Shown here: piece by piece, positions 37,701 through 52,987 of the stretch
How the letters are laid out: every line of letters begins with the position of its first letter
How positions within the stretch are numbered: the stretch's first letter is position 1
Assembly (NCBI GenBank): GCA_027186245.1
Contig: CP114482.1
Span: forward strand, 11,799,209 to 11,863,208
Direction of reading: 5' to 3'
DNA length: 64,000 nucleotides
Origin: Coriaria nepalensis
Taxonomy: Eukaryota > Streptophyta > Magnoliopsida > Cucurbitales > Coriariaceae
Position numbers and translations under genes: made by a program
Notes under the pieces: generated by a model
Seen by the model: the letters and a program-made list of their open reading frames with translations, nothing else
Told to the model about the DNA's origin: nothing
The model's database searches: none

Positions 37701-40700
37701 CTAAATCACTTCGTATGAAATTCGGCATTTAAACATGACTTTCGTGCATAAGTTGCAGTTGATCAATTATAGGGAACAATGCATTTCTTTATCCTTAAAT
37801 TCATGTCACTGAGTCTCTTCTAGTCATTAAATCATTCTAAATTAGTCCGAACGAATTCTATTTTCGCCTTTCAAATATTATTTTCTTACATAACTTGTTA
37901 TTAATCTATTGAAGACAACAATGCATTATTTGAGCATTAAATAGCATATCACTCAGTCTTTTCAATCATTAAATTGTTTGAAGGCACTTCGAACCAATTC
38001 TCTTTTTGCATTTAGAACGCCATCTTCTTGCATAATTTGCAATTGATCTATTGATGGCAACTATGCATTTTTTTAGCCTTAAAGTCATATTTTTGCGTCT
38101 TTTTTAGTCAGTAAATCATTGTAAATCACTTCGTATGAAATTCGGCATTTAAACATGACTTTCGTGCATGACTTGTAGTTGATCTATTATAGGCAACAAT
38201 GCATTTGTTTAGCCTTAAAGTCATGTCACTGGGTCTCTTCTAGTCATTAAATCATTCTAAATTAGTTCGAACGAATTCTATTTTCGCCCTTCAAACATTA
38301 TTTTCTTACAAAACTTGAAATTGATCTATTTAAGGCAACAATGCATTATTTTAGCATTAAAGTCATATTTTTGCGTCTTGTTTAGTCAGTAAATCATTCT
38401 AAATCACTTCGTATGAAATTCGGCATTTAAACATGACTTTCGTGCATAACTTGCAGTTGATCAATTACAGGGAACAATGCATTTCTTTATCCTTAAATTC
38501 ATGTCACTGAGTCTTTTCTAGTCATTAAATCATTCTAAATTAGTTCGAACGACTTCTATTTTCGCCTTTCAAATATTATTTTCTTACATAACTTGTAATT
38601 AATCTATTGAAGACAACAATGCATTATTTGAGCATTAAACAGCATATCACTCAGTCTTTTCAATCATTAAATTGTTTGAAGGCACTTCGAACCAATTCCC
38701 TTTTTGCATTTAGAACGCCATCTTCTTGCATAATTTGCAATTGATCTATTGATGGCAACTATGCATTTTTTTAGCCTTAAAGTCATATTTTGGCGTCTTT
38801 TTTAGTCAGTAAATCATTCTAAATCACTTCGTATGAAATTTGGCATTTAAACATGACTTTCGTGCATAACTTGCAGTTGATCTATTATAGGCAACAATGC
38901 ATTTGTTTAGCCTTAAAGACATGTCACTGAGTCTCTTCTAGTCATTAAATCATTCTAAATTAGTTCGAACGAATTCTATTTTCGCCCTTCAAATATTATT
39001 TTCTTATATAACTTGTAATTAATCTATTGAATACAACAATGCATTATTTTAGCATTAATAAGCATATCACTCAGTCTTTTCAATCATTAAATTGTTTGAA
39101 CGCACTTCGAACCAATTCTCTTTTTGCATAAAAAACGCGGCTTTCAATCATAACTTGCAATTGATCGATTCATGGCAACTATGCATTTTTTAGCATTCAA
39201 GTCATATTTTTGCGTCTCGTTTAGTCAGTAAATCATTCTAAATCACTTTGAATGAAATTCGGCCTTTAAACATGACTTTCGTGCATAACTTGCAGTTGAT
39301 CTATTATAGGCAACAATGCATTTGTTTAGCCTTAAAGTCATGTCACTGAGTCTCTTCTAGTCATTAAATCATTCTAAATTAGTTCGAACGAATTCTATTT
39401 TCCCCCTTCAGACATTATTTTCTTACATAACTTGCAATTGATCTATTGAAGGCAACAATGCATTTTTTTAGCCTTAAAGTCATATTTTTGCATCTTTTTT
39501 AGTCAGTAAATCATTCTAAATCACTTCGTATGAAATTCGGCATTTAAACATGACTTTCGTGCATAAGTTGCAGTTGATCAATTATAGGGAACAATGCATT
39601 TCTTTATCCTTAAATTCATGTCACTGAGTCTCTTCTAGTCATTAAATCATTCTAAATTAGTCCGAACGAATTCTATTTTCGCCTTTCAAATATTATTTTC
39701 TTACATAACTTGTTATTAATCTATTGAAGACAACAATGCATTATTTGAGCATTAAATAGCATATCACTCAGTCTTTTCAATCATTAAATTGTTTGAAGGC
39801 ACTTCGAACCAATTCTCTTTTTGCATTTAGAACGCCATCTTCTTGCATAATTTGCAATTGATCTATTGATGGCAACTATGCATTTTTTTAGCCTTAAAGT
39901 CATATTTTTGCGTCTTTTTTAGTCAGTAAATCATTGTAAATCACTTCGTATGAAATTCGGCATTTAAACATGACTTTCGTGCATGACTTGTAGTTGATCT
40001 ATTATAGGCAACAATGCATTTGTTTAGCCTTAAAGTCATGTCACTGGGTCTCTTCTAGTCATTAAATCATTCTAAATTAGTTCGAACGAATTCTATTTTC
40101 GCCCTTCAAACATTATTTTCTTACAAAACTTGAAATTGATCTATTTAAGGCAACAATGCATTATTTTAGCATTAAAGTCATATTTTTGCGTCTTGTTTAG
40201 TCAGTAAATCATTCTAAATCACTTCGTATGAAATTCGGCATTTAAACATGACTTTCGTGCATAACTTGCAGTTGATCAATTACAGGGAACAATGCATTTC
40301 TTTATCCTTAAATTCATGTCACTGAGTCTTTTCTAGTCATTAAATCATTCTAAATTAGTTCGAACGACTTCTATTTTCGCCTTTCAAATATTATTTTCTT
40401 ACATAACTTGTAATTAATCTATTGAAGACAACAATGCATTATTTGAGCATTAAACAGCATATCACTCAGTCTTTTCAATCATTAAATTGTTTGAAGGCAC
40501 TTCGAACCAATTCCCTTTTTGCATTTAGAACGCCATCTTCTTGCATAATTTGCAATTGATCTATTGATGGCAACTATGCATTTTTTTAGCCTTAAAGTCA
40601 TATTTTGGCGTCTTTTTTAGTCAGTAAATCATTCTAAATCACTTCGTATGAAATTTGGCATTTAAACATGACTTTCGTGCATAACTTGCAGTTGATCTAT

Positions 40701-40914
40701 TATAGGCAACAATGCATTTGTTTAGCCTTAAAGACATGTCACTGAGTCTCTTCTAGTCATTAAATCATTCTAAATTAGTTCGAACGAATTCTATTTTCGC
40801 CCTTCAAATATTATTTTCTTATATAACTTGTAATTAATCTATTGAATACAACAATGCATTATTTTAGCATTAATAAGCATATCACTCAGTCTTTTCAATC
40901 ATTAAATTGTTTGA

Positions 40915-43900
40915 AGGCACTTTGAACCAATTCTCTTTTTGCATATAAAACGCGACTTTCAATCATAACTTGCAATTGATCGATTGATGGCAACTATGCA
41001 TTTTTTAGCGTTCAAGTCATATTTTTGCGTCTCGTTTAGTCAGTAAATCATTCTAAATCACTTTGAATGAAATTCGGCCTTTAAACATGACTTTCGTGCA
41101 TAACTTGCAGTTGATCTATTATAGGCAACAATGCATTTGTTTAGCCTTAAAGTCATGTCACTGAGTCTCTTCTAGTCATTAAATCATTCTAAATTAGTTC
41201 GAACGAATTCTATTTTCGCCCTTCAGACATTATTTTCTTACATAACTTGCAATTGATCTATTGAAGGCAACAATGCATTTTTTTAGCCTTAAAGTCATAT
41301 TTTTGCATCTTTTTTAGTCAGTAAATCATTCTAAATCACTTCGTATGAAATTCGGCATTTAAACATGACTTTCGTGCATAAGTTGCAGTTGATCAATTAT
41401 TGGGAACAATGCATTTCTTTATCCTTAAATTCATGTCACTGAGTCTCTTCTAGTCATTAAATCATTCTAAATTAGTTCGAACGAATTCTATTTTCGCCTT
41501 TCAAATATTATTTTCTTACATAACTTGTAATTAATCTATTGAAGACAACAATGCATTATTTGAGCATTAAACAGCATATCACTCACTCTTTTCAATCATT
41601 AAATTGTTTGAAGGCACTTCGAACCAATTCTCTTTTTGCATTTAGAACGCCATCTTCTTGCATAATTTGCAATTGATCTATTGATGGCAACTATGCATTT
41701 TTTTAGCCTTAAAGTCATATTTTTGCGTCTTTTTTAGTCAGTAAATCATTCTAAATCACTTCGTATGAAATTCGGCATTTAAACATGACTTTCGTGCATA
41801 ACTTGCAGTTGATCAATTATAGGGAACAATGCATTTCTTTATCCTTAAATTCATGTCACTGAGTCTCTTCTAGTCATTAAATCATTCTAAATTAGTTCGA
41901 ACGAATTCTATTTTCGCCCTTCAAATATTATTTTCTTATATAACTTGTAATTAATCTATTGAATACAACAATGCATTATTTTAGCATTAATAAGCATATC
42001 ACTCAGTCTTTTCAATCATTAAATTGTTTGAAGGCACTTCGAACCAATTCTCTTTTTGCATATAAAACGCGACTTTCAATCATAACTTGCAATTGATCTA
42101 TTGATGGCAACTATGCATTTTTTAGCGTTCAAGTCATATTTTTGCGTCTCTTTTAGTCAGTAAATCATTCTAAATCACTTCGAACGAAATCCGGCCTTTA
42201 AACATGACTTTCGTGCGTAACTTGCAGTTGATCTATTGAAGGCAACAATGCATTTGTTTAGCCTTAAAGTCATGTCATTGAGTCTCTTTTAGTCATTAAA
42301 TCATTCTAAATTAATTCAACCGAATTCTATTTTCGCCCTTCAAACATTATTTTCTTACAGAACTTGCAATTAATCTATCGAAGACAACAATGCATTATTT
42401 TAGCATTAAAAAGCATATCACTCAGTCTTTTCAATCATTAAATTGTTTGAAGGCACTTCGAACCAATTCTCTTTTTGCATTTAAAAGGCGACTTTCGTGC
42501 ATAACTTCCAATTGATCTATTGATGGCACCTATGCCTTTTTTAGCCTTAAAGTCATATTTTTGCGTCTCTTTTAGTCAGTAAATCACTCTAAATCACATC
42601 GAACGAAATTCGGCCTTTAAACATGACTTTCGTGCGTAACTTGCAGTTGATCTATTGAAGGCAACAATGCATTTGTTTAGCCTTAAAGTCATGTCAGTGA
42701 GTCTCTTTTAGTCATTAAATCATTCTAAATTAGTTCGACCGAATACTATTTTCGCCCTTCAAATATTATTTTCTTACATAACTTGTAATTAATCTATTGA
42801 ATACAACAATGCATTATTTTAACATTAAAAAGCATATCACTCGGTCTTTTCAATCATTAAATTGTTTGAAGGCACTTCGACCCAATTCTCTTTTTGCATT
42901 TAAAAGGCGACTTTCGTGCATAACTTGCAATTGATCTATTGATGGCAACTATGCATTTTTTAGCGTTCAAGTCCTATTTTTGCATCTCTTTTAGTCAGTA
43001 AATCATTCTAAATCACTTCGAACGAAATCCGGCCTTTAAACATGACTTTCGTGCGTAACTTGCAGTTGATCTATTGAAGGCAACAATGCATTTGTTTAGC
43101 CTTAAAGTCATGTCACTGAGTCTCTTCTAGTCATTAATTCATTCTAAATTAGTTCGAACGAATTCTATTTTCGCCCTTCAAATATTTTTTTCCTACATAA
43201 CTTGCAATTGATCTATTGAAGGCAACAATGCATTTTTTTAGCCTTAAAGTCATATTTTTGCATCTTTTTTAGTCAGTAAATCATTCTAAATCACTTCGTA
43301 TGAAATTCGGCATTTAAACATGACTTTCGTGCATAAGTTGCAGTTGATCAATTATAGGGAACAATGCATTTCTTTATCCTTAAATTCATGTCACTGAGTC
43401 TCTTCTAGTCATTAAATCATTCTAAATTAGTTCAAACGAATTCTATTTTCGCCTTTCAAATATTATTTTCTTACATAACTTGTAATTAATCTATTGAAGA
43501 CAACAATGCATTATTTGAGCATTAAACAGCATATCACTCACTCTTTTCAATCATTAAATTGTTTGAAGGCGCTTCGAACCAATTCTCTTTTTGCATTTAG
43601 AACGCCATCTTCTTGCATAATTTGCAATTGATCTATTGATGGCAACTATGCATTTTTTTAGCCTTAAAGTCATATTTTTGCGTCTTTTTTAGTCAGTAAA
43701 TCATTCTAAATCACTTCGTATGAAATTCGGCATTTAAACATGACTTTCGTGCATAAGTTGCAGTTGATCAATTATAGGGAACAATGCATTTCTTTATCCT
43801 TAAATTCATGTCACTGAGTCTCTTCTAGTCATTAAATCATTCTAAATTAGTTCGAACGAATTCTATTTTCGCCTTTCAAATATTATTTTCTTACATAACT

Positions 43901-44469
43901 TGTAATTAATCTATTGAAGACAACAATGCATTATTTGAGCATTAAACTGTATATCACTCAGTCTTTTCAATCATTAAATTGTTTGAAGGCACTTCGAACC
44001 AATTCTCTTTTTGCATTTAAAACGCGACTTTCGTGCATAACTTGCAATTGATCTATTGATGGCAACTATGCATTTTTTAGCGTTCAAGTCATATTTTTGC
44101 GTCTTTTTTAGTCAGTAAATCATTGTAAATCACTTCGTATGAAATTCGGCATTTAAACATGACTTTCGTGCATAACTTGCAGTTGATCTATTATAGGCAA
44201 CAATGCATTTGTTTAGCCTTAAAGTCATGTCACTGAGTCTCTTCTAGTCATTAAATCATTCTAAATTAGTTCGAACGAATTCTATTTTCGCCCTTCAAAC
44301 ATTATTTTCTTACAAAACTTGAAATTGATCTATTGAAGGCAACAATGCATTATTTTAGCATTAAAGTCATATTTTTGCGTCTTTTTTAGTCAGTAAATCA
44401 TTCTAAATCACTTCGTATGAAATTCGGCATTTAAACATGACTTTCGTGCATAACTTGCAGTTGATCAAT
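40915..44469. repeat. Variable block V, copy 1 (~3.56 kb)
   Basis: This is a stretch of P, Q, R and chimeric monomers that interrupts the 1,815-bp periodicity and reappears whole elsewhere. Markers are ATTATTGGGAACAATGC at about 41,397, GAAATCCGGCC (CCGG at 42,191 and 43,029), GGCACCTATGCC near 42,525, CATATCACTCGGTC near 42,833, TATTTTTTTCCTAC near 43,183 and TTAAACTGTATATCAC near 43,942. It begins where GCACTTTGAACC replaces CGCACTTCGAACC and ends where the 1,815-bp pattern resumes. Two bases set it apart from copies 2 and 3 (ACTTCCAATTG near 42,506 and GCATAAGTTGC near 43,752). Confidence 0.87.
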
Positions 44470-47400
44470 TACAGGGAACAATGCATTTCTTTATCCTTAA
44501 ATTCATGTCACTGAGTCTCTTCTAGTCATTAAATCATTCTAAATTAGTTCGAACGAATTCTATTTTCGCCTTTCAAATATTATTTTCTTACATAACTTGT
44601 TATTAATCTATTGAAGACAACAATGCATTATTTGAGCATTAAATAGCATATCACTCAGTCTTTTCAATCATTAAATTGTTTGAAGGCACTTCGAACCAAT
44701 TCTCTTTTTGCATTTAGAACGCCATCTTCTTGCATAATTTGCAATTGATCTATTGATGGCAACTATGCATTTTTTTAGCCTTAAAGTCATATTTTTGCGT
44801 CTTTTTTAGTCAGTAAATCATTGTAAATCACTTCGTATGAAATTCGGCATTTAAACATGACTTTCGTGCATGACTTGTAGTTGATCTATTATAGGCAACA
44901 ATGCATTTGTTTAGCCTTAAAGTCATGTCACTGAGTCTCTTCTAGTCATTAAATCATTCTAAATTAGTTCGAACGAATTCTATTTTCGCCCTTCAAACAT
45001 TATTTTCTTACAAAACTTGAAATTGATCTATTTAAGGCAACAATGCATTATTTTAGCATTAAAGTCATATTTTTGCGTCTTGTTTAGTCAGTAAATCATT
45101 CTAAATCACTTCGTATGAAATTCGGCATTTAAACATGACTTTCGTGCATAACTTGCAGTTGATCAATTACAGGGAACAATGCATTTCTTTATCCTTAAAT
45201 TCATGTCACTGAGTCTTTTCTAGTCATTAAATCATTCTAAATTAGTTCGAACGACTTCTATTTTCGCCTTTCAAATATTATTTTCTTACATAACTTGTAA
45301 TTAATCTATTGAAGACAACAATGCATTATTTGAGCATTAAACAGCATATCACTCAGTCTTTTCAATCATTAAATTGTTTGAAGGCACTTCGAACCAATTC
45401 CCTTTTTGCATTTAGAACGCCATCTTCTTGCATAATTTGCAATTGATCTATTGATGGCAACTATGCATTTTTTTAGCCTTAAAGTCATATTTTGGCGTCT
45501 TTTTTAGTCAGTAAATCATTCTAAATCACTTCGTATGAAATTTGGCATTTAAACATGACTTTCGTGCATAACTTGCAGTTGATCTATTATAGGCAACAAT
45601 GCATTTGTTTAGCCTTAAAGACATGTCACTGAGTCTCTTCTAGTCATTAAATCATTCTAAATTAGTTCGAACGAATTCTATTTTCGCCCTTCAAATATTA
45701 TTTTCTTATATAACTTGTAATTAATCTATTGAATACAACAATGCATTATTTTAGCATTAATAAGCATATCACTCAGTCTTTTCAATCATTAAATTGTTTG
45801 AACGCACTTCGAACCAATTCTCTTTTTGCATAAAAAACGCGGCTTTCAATCATAACTTGCAATTGATCGATTCATGGCAACTATGCATTTTTTAGCATTC
45901 AAGTCATATTTTTGCGTCTCGTTTAGTCAGTAAATCATTCTAAATCACTTTGAATGAAATTCGGCCTTTAAACATGACTTTCGTGCATAACTTGCAGTTG
46001 ATCTATTATAGGCAACAATGCATTTGTTTAGCCTTAAAGTCATGTCACTGAGTCTCTTCTAGTCATTAAATCATTCTAAATTAGTTCGAACGAATTCTAT
46101 TTTCCCCCTTCAGACATTATTTTCTTACATAACTTGCAATTGATCTATTGAAGGCAACAATGCATTTTTTTAGCCTTAAAGTCATATTTTTGCATCTTTT
46201 TTAGTCAGTAAATCATTCTAAATCACTTCGTATGAAATTCGGCATTTAAACATGACTTTCGTGCATAAGTTGCAGTTGATCAATTATAGGGAACAATGCA
46301 TTTCTTTATCCTTAAATTCATGTCACTGAGTCTCTTCTAGTCATTAAATCATTCTAAATTAGTCCGAACGAATTCTATTTTCGCCTTTCAAATATTATTT
46401 TCTTACATAACTTGTTATTAATCTATTGAAGACAACAATGCATTATTTGAGCATTAAATAGCATATCACTCAGTCTTTTCAATCATTAAATTGTTTGAAG
46501 GCACTTCGAACCAATTCTCTTTTTGCATTTAGAACGCCATCTTCTTGCATAATTTGCAATTGATCTATTGATGGCAACTATGCATTTTTTTAGCCTTAAA
46601 GTCATATTTTTGCGTCTTTTTTAGTCAGTAAATCATTGTAAATCACTTCGTATCAAATTCGGCATTTAAACATGACTTTCGTGCATGACTTGTAGTTGAT
46701 CTATTATAGGCAACAATGCATTTGTTTAGCCTTAAAGTCATGTCACTGGGTCTCTTCTAGTCATTAAATCATTCTAAATTAGTTCGAACGAATTCTATTT
46801 TCGCCCTTCAAACATTATTTTCTTACAAAACTTGAAATTGATCTATTTAAGGCAACAATGCATTATTTTAGCATTAAAGTCATATTTTTGCGTCTTGTTT
46901 AGTCAGTAAATCATTCTAAATCACTTCGTATGAAATTCGGCATTTAAACATGACTTTCGTGCATAACTTGCAGTTGATCAATTACAGGGAACAATGCATT
47001 TCTTTATCCTTAAATTCATGTCACTGAGTCTTTTCTAGTCATTAAATCATTCTAAATTAGTTCGAACGACTTCTATTTTCGCCTTTCAAATATTATTTTC
47101 TTACATAACTTGTAATTAATCTATTGAAGACAACAATGCATTATTTGAGCATTAAACAGCATATCACTCAGTCTTTTCAATCATTAAATTGTTTGAAGGC
47201 ACTTCGAACCAATTCCCTTTTTGCATTTAGAACGCCATCTTCTTGCATAATTTGCAATTGATCTATTGATGGCAACTATGCATTTTTTTAGCCTTAAAGT
47301 CATATTTTGGCGTCTTTTTTAGTCAGTAAATCATTCTAAATCACTTCGTATGAAATTTGGCATTTAAACATGACTTTCGTGCATAACTTGCAGTTGATCT

Positions 47401-49431
47401 ATTATAGGCAACAATGCATTTGTTTAGCCTTAAAGACATGTCACTGAGTCTCTTCTAGTCATTAAATCATTCTAAATTAGTTCGAACGAATTCTATTTTC
47501 GCCCTTCAAATATTATTTTCTTATATAACTTGTAATTAATCTATTGAATACAACAATGCATTATTTTAGCATTAATAAGCATATCACTCAGTCTTTTCAA
47601 TCATTAAATTGTTTGAACGCACTTCGAACCAATTCTCTTTTTGCATAAAAAACGCGGCTTTCAATCATAACTTGCAATTGATCGATTCATGGCAACTATG
47701 CATTTTTTAGCATTCAAGTCATATTTTTGCGTCTCGTTTAGTCAGTAAATCATTCTAAATCACTTTGAATGAAATTCGGCCTTTAAACATGACTTTCGTG
47801 CATAACTTGCAGTTGATCTATTATAGGCAACAATGCATTTGTTTAGCCTTAAAGTCATGTCACTGAGTCTCTTCTAGTCATTAAATCATTCTAAATTAGT
47901 TCGAACGAATTCTATTTTCCCCCTTCAGACATTATTTTCTTACATAACTTGCAATTGATCTATTGAAGGCAACAATGCATTTTTTTAGCCTTAAAGTCAT
48001 ATTTTTGCATCTTTTTTAGTCAGTAAATCATTCTAAATCACTTCGTATGAAATTCGGCATTTAAACATGACTTTCGTGCATAAGTTGCAGTTGATCAATT
48101 ATAGGGAACAATGCATTTCTTTATCCTTAAATTCATGTCACTGAGTCTCTTCTAGTCATTAAATCATTCTAAATTAGTCCGAACGAATTCTATTTTCGCC
48201 TTTCAAATATTATTTTCTTACATAACTTGTTATTAATCTATTGAAGACAACAATGCATTATTTGAGCATTAAATAGCATATCACTCAGTCTTTTCAATCA
48301 TTAAATTGTTTGAAGGCACTTCGAACCAATTCTCTTTTTGCATTTAGAACGCCATCTTCTTGCATAATTTGCAATTGATCTATTGATGGCAACTATGCAT
48401 TTTTTTAGCCTTAAAGTCATATTTTTGCGTCTTTTTTAGTCAGTAAATCATTGTAAATCACTTCGTATCAAATTCGGCATTTAAACATGACTTTCGTGCA
48501 TGACTTGTAGTTGATCTATTATAGGCAACAATGCATTTGTTTAGCCTTAAAGTCATGTCACTGGGTCTCTTCTAGTCATTAAATCATTCTAAATTAGTTC
48601 GAACGAATTCTATTTTCGCCCTTCAAACATTATTTTCTTACAAAACTTGAAATTGATCTATTTAAGGCAACAATGCATTATTTTAGCATTAAAGTCATAT
48701 TTTTGCGTCTTGTTTAGTCAGTAAATCATTCTAAATCACTTCGTATGAAATTCGGCATTTAAACATGACTTTCGTGCATAACTTGCAGTTGATCAATTAC
48801 AGGGAACAATGCATTTCTTTATCCTTAAATTCATGTCACTGAGTCTTTTCTAGTCATTAAATCATTCTAAATTAGTTCGAACGACTTCTATTTTCGCCTT
48901 TCAAATATTATTTTCTTACATAACTTGTAATTAATCTATTGAAGACAACAATGCATTATTTGAGCATTAAACAGCATATCACTCAGTCTTTTCAATCATT
49001 AAATTGTTTGAAGGCACTTCGAACCAATTCCCTTTTTGCATTTAGAACGCCATCTTCTTGCATAATTTGCAATTGATCTATTGATGGCAACTATGCATTT
49101 TTTTAGCCTTAAAGTCATATTTTGGCGTCTTTTTTAGTCAGTAAATCATTCTAAATCACTTCGTATGAAATTTGGCATTTAAACATGACTTTCGTGCATA
49201 ACTTGCAGTTGATCTATTATAGGCAACAATGCATTTGTTTAGCCTTAAAGACATGTCACTGAGTCTCTTCTAGTCATTAAATCATTCTAAATTAGTTCGA
49301 ACGAATTCTATTTTCGCCCTTCAAATATTATTTTCTTATATAACTTGTAATTAATCTATTGAATACAACAATGCATTATTTTAGCATTAATAAGCATATC
49401 ACTCAGTCTTTTCAATCATTAAATTGTTTGA
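44470..49431. repeat. 1,815-bp super-HOR, run 2 (~2.7 copies)
   Basis: The TATTTTGGCGTC-linked P starts are at 45,508, 47,323 and 49,138. The first partial unit resembles early forms (CACTTCGTATGAAATTC near 44,830, CTGAGTCTC). The next two carry the derived CACTTCGTATCAAATTC (near 46,650 and 48,465) together with TTAGTCCGAACG and CACTGGGTCTC. The run ends at the start of V copy 2. Confidence 0.9.
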
Positions 49432-52400
49432 AGGCACTTTGAACCAATTCTCTTTTTGCATATAAAACGCGACTTTCAATCATAACTTGCAATTGATCGA
49501 TTGATGGCAACTATGCATTTTTTAGCGTTCAAGTCATATTTTTGCGTCTCGTTTAGTCAGTAAATCATTCTAAATCACTTTGAATGAAATTCGGCCTTTA
49601 AACATGACTTTCGTGCATAACTTGCAGTTGATCTATTATAGGCAACAATGCATTTGTTTAGCCTTAAAGTCATGTCACTGAGTCTCTTCTAGTCATTAAA
49701 TCATTCTAAATTAGTTCGAACGAATTCTATTTTCGCCCTTCAGACATTATTTTCTTACATAACTTGCAATTGATCTATTGAAGGCAACAATGCATTTTTT
49801 TAGCCTTAAAGTCATATTTTTGCATCTTTTTTAGTCAGTAAATCATTCTAAATCACTTCGTATGAAATTCGGCATTTAAACATGACTTTCGTGCATAAGT
49901 TGCAGTTGATCAATTATTGGGAACAATGCATTTCTTTATCCTTAAATTCATGTCACTGAGTCTCTTCTAGTCATTAAATCATTCTAAATTAGTTCGAACG
50001 AATTCTATTTTCGCCTTTCAAATATTATTTTCTTACATAACTTGTAATTAATCTATTGAAGACAACAATGCATTATTTGAGCATTAAACAGCATATCACT
50101 CACTCTTTTCAATCATTAAATTGTTTGAAGGCACTTCGAACCAATTCTCTTTTTGCATTTAGAACGCCATCTTCTTGCATAATTTGCAATTGATCTATTG
50201 ATGGCAACTATGCATTTTTTTAGCCTTAAAGTCATATTTTTGCGTCTTTTTTAGTCAGTAAATCATTCTAAATCACTTCGTATGAAATTCGGCATTTAAA
50301 CATGACTTTCGTGCATAACTTGCAGTTGATCAATTATAGGGAACAATGCATTTCTTTATCCTTAAATTCATGTCACTGAGTCTCTTCTAGTCATTAAATC
50401 ATTCTAAATTAGTTCGAACGAATTCTATTTTCGCCCTTCAAATATTATTTTCTTATATAACTTGTAATTAATCTATTGAATACAACAATGCATTATTTTA
50501 GCATTAATAAGCATATCACTCAGTCTTTTCAATCATTAAATTGTTTGAAGGCACTTCGAACCAATTCTCTTTTTGCATATAAAACGCGACTTTCAATCAT
50601 AACTTGCAATTGATCTATTGATGGCAACTATGCATTTTTTAGCGTTCAAGTCATATTTTTGCGTCTCTTTTAGTCAGTAAATCATTCTAAATCACTTCGA
50701 ACGAAATCCGGCCTTTAAACATGACTTTCGTGCGTAACTTGCAGTTGATCTATTGAAGGCAACAATGCATTTGTTTAGCCTTAAAGTCATGTCATTGAGT
50801 CTCTTTTAGTCATTAAATCATTCTAAATTAATTCAACCGAATTCTATTTTCGCCCTTCAAACATTATTTTCTTACAGAACTTGCAATTAATCTATCGAAG
50901 ACAACAATGCATTATTTTAGCATTAAAAAGCATATCACTCAGTCTTTTCAATCATTAAATTGTTTGAAGGCACTTCGAACCAATTCTCTTTTTGCATTTA
51001 AAAGGCGACTTTCGTGCATAACTTGCAATTGATCTATTGATGGCACCTATGCCTTTTTTAGCCTTAAAGTCATATTTTTGCGTCTCTTTTAGTCAGTAAA
51101 TCACTCTAAATCACATCGAACGAAATTCGGCCTTTAAACATGACTTTCGTGCGTAACTTGCAGTTGATCTATTGAAGGCAACAATGCATTTGTTTAGCCT
51201 TAAAGTCATGTCAGTGAGTCTCTTTTAGTCATTAAATCATTCTAAATTAGTTCGACCGAATACTATTTTCGCCCTTCAAATATTATTTTCTTACATAACT
51301 TGTAATTAATCTATTGAATACAACAATGCATTATTTTAACATTAAAAAGCATATCACTCGGTCTTTTCAATCATTAAATTGTTTGAAGGCACTTCGACCC
51401 AATTCTCTTTTTGCATTTAAAAGGCGACTTTCGTGCATAACTTGCAATTGATCTATTGATGGCAACTATGCATTTTTTAGCGTTCAAGTCCTATTTTTGC
51501 ATCTCTTTTAGTCAGTAAATCATTCTAAATCACTTCGAACGAAATCCGGCCTTTAAACATGACTTTCGTGCGTAACTTGCAGTTGATCTATTGAAGGCAA
51601 CAATGCATTTGTTTAGCCTTAAAGTCATGTCACTGAGTCTCTTCTAGTCATTAATTCATTCTAAATTAGTTCGAACGAATTCTATTTTCGCCCTTCAAAT
51701 ATTTTTTTCCTACATAACTTGCAATTGATCTATTGAAGGCAACAATGCATTTTTTTAGCCTTAAAGTCATATTTTTGCATCTTTTTTAGTCAGTAAATCA
51801 TTCTAAATCACTTCGTATGAAATTCGGCATTTAAACATGACTTTCGTGCATAAGTTGCAGTTGATCAATTATAGGGAACAATGCATTTCTTTATCCTTAA
51901 ATTCATGTCACTGAGTCTCTTCTAGTCATTAAATCATTCTAAATTAGTTCAAACGAATTCTATTTTCGCCTTTCAAATATTATTTTCTTACATAACTTGT
52001 AATTAATCTATTGAAGACAACAATGCATTATTTGAGCATTAAACAGCATATCACTCACTCTTTTCAATCATTAAATTGTTTGAAGGCGCTTCGAACCAAT
52101 TCTCTTTTTGCATTTAGAACGCCATCTTCTTGCATAATTTGCAATTGATCTATTGATGGCAACTATGCATTTTTTTAGCCTTAAAGTCATATTTTTGCGT
52201 CTTTTTTAGTCAGTAAATCATTCTAAATCACTTCGTATGAAATTCGGCATTTAAACATGACTTTCGTGCATAACTTGCAGTTGATCAATTATAGGGAACA
52301 ATGCATTTCTTTATCCTTAAATTCATGTCACTGAGTCTCTTCTAGTCATTAAATCATTCTAAATTAGTTCGAACGAATTCTATTTTCGCCTTTCAAATAT

Positions 52401-52987
52401 TATTTTCTTACATAACTTGTAATTAATCTATTGAAGACAACAATGCATTATTTGAGCATTAAACTGTATATCACTCAGTCTTTTCAATCATTAAATTGTT
52501 TGAAGGCACTTCGAACCAATTCTCTTTTTGCATTTAAAACGCGACTTTCGTGCATAACTTGCAATTGATCTATTGATGGCAACTATGCATTTTTTAGCGT
52601 TCAAGTCATATTTTTGCGTCTTTTTTAGTCAGTAAATCATTGTAAATCACTTCGTATGAAATTCGGCATTTAAACATGACTTTCGTGCATAACTTGCAGT
52701 TGATCTATTATAGGCAACAATGCATTTGTTTAGCCTTAAAGTCATGTCACTGAGTCTCTTCTAGTCATTAAATCATTCTAAATTAGTTCGAACGAATTCT
52801 ATTTTCGCCCTTCAAACATTATTTTCTTACAAAACTTGAAATTGATCTATTGAAGGCAACAATGCATTATTTTAGCATTAAAGTCATATTTTTGCGTCTT
52901 TTTTAGTCAGTAAATCATTCTAAATCACTTCGTATGAAATTCGGCATTTAAACATGACTTTCGTGCATAACTTGCAGTTGATCAATT
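49432..52987. repeat. Variable block V, copy 2
   Basis: It repeats 40,915-44,470 at an offset of 8,517 bp: TGGGAAC at 49,918 against 41,401, CCGG at 50,708 against 42,191. It has ACTTGCAATTG near 51,022 and GCATAACTTGC near 52,268, the same state as copy 3 and different from copy 1. Confidence 0.9.

Larger units (their letters stand above)
32941..40914. repeat. 1,815-bp thirteen-monomer super-HOR, run 1 (~4.4 copies)
   Basis: The rare TATTTTGGCGTC variant precedes a P monomer whose TCAG start lies at 33,361, 35,176, 36,991, 38,806 and 40,621, each 1,815 bp apart. Within one unit P starts are spaced 419, 278, 420, 278 and 420 bp, so the composition is trimer, dimer, trimer, dimer, trimer, 13 monomers in all. 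The two dimers end in chimeric Q/R monomers. Copies are near-identical, but later ones carry new markers: TTAGTCCGAACG appears in the copies near 37,850 and 39,660, and CACTGGGTCTC near 38,230 and 40,045. The period begins near 32,941 and breaks at 40,915. Confidence 0.92.
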
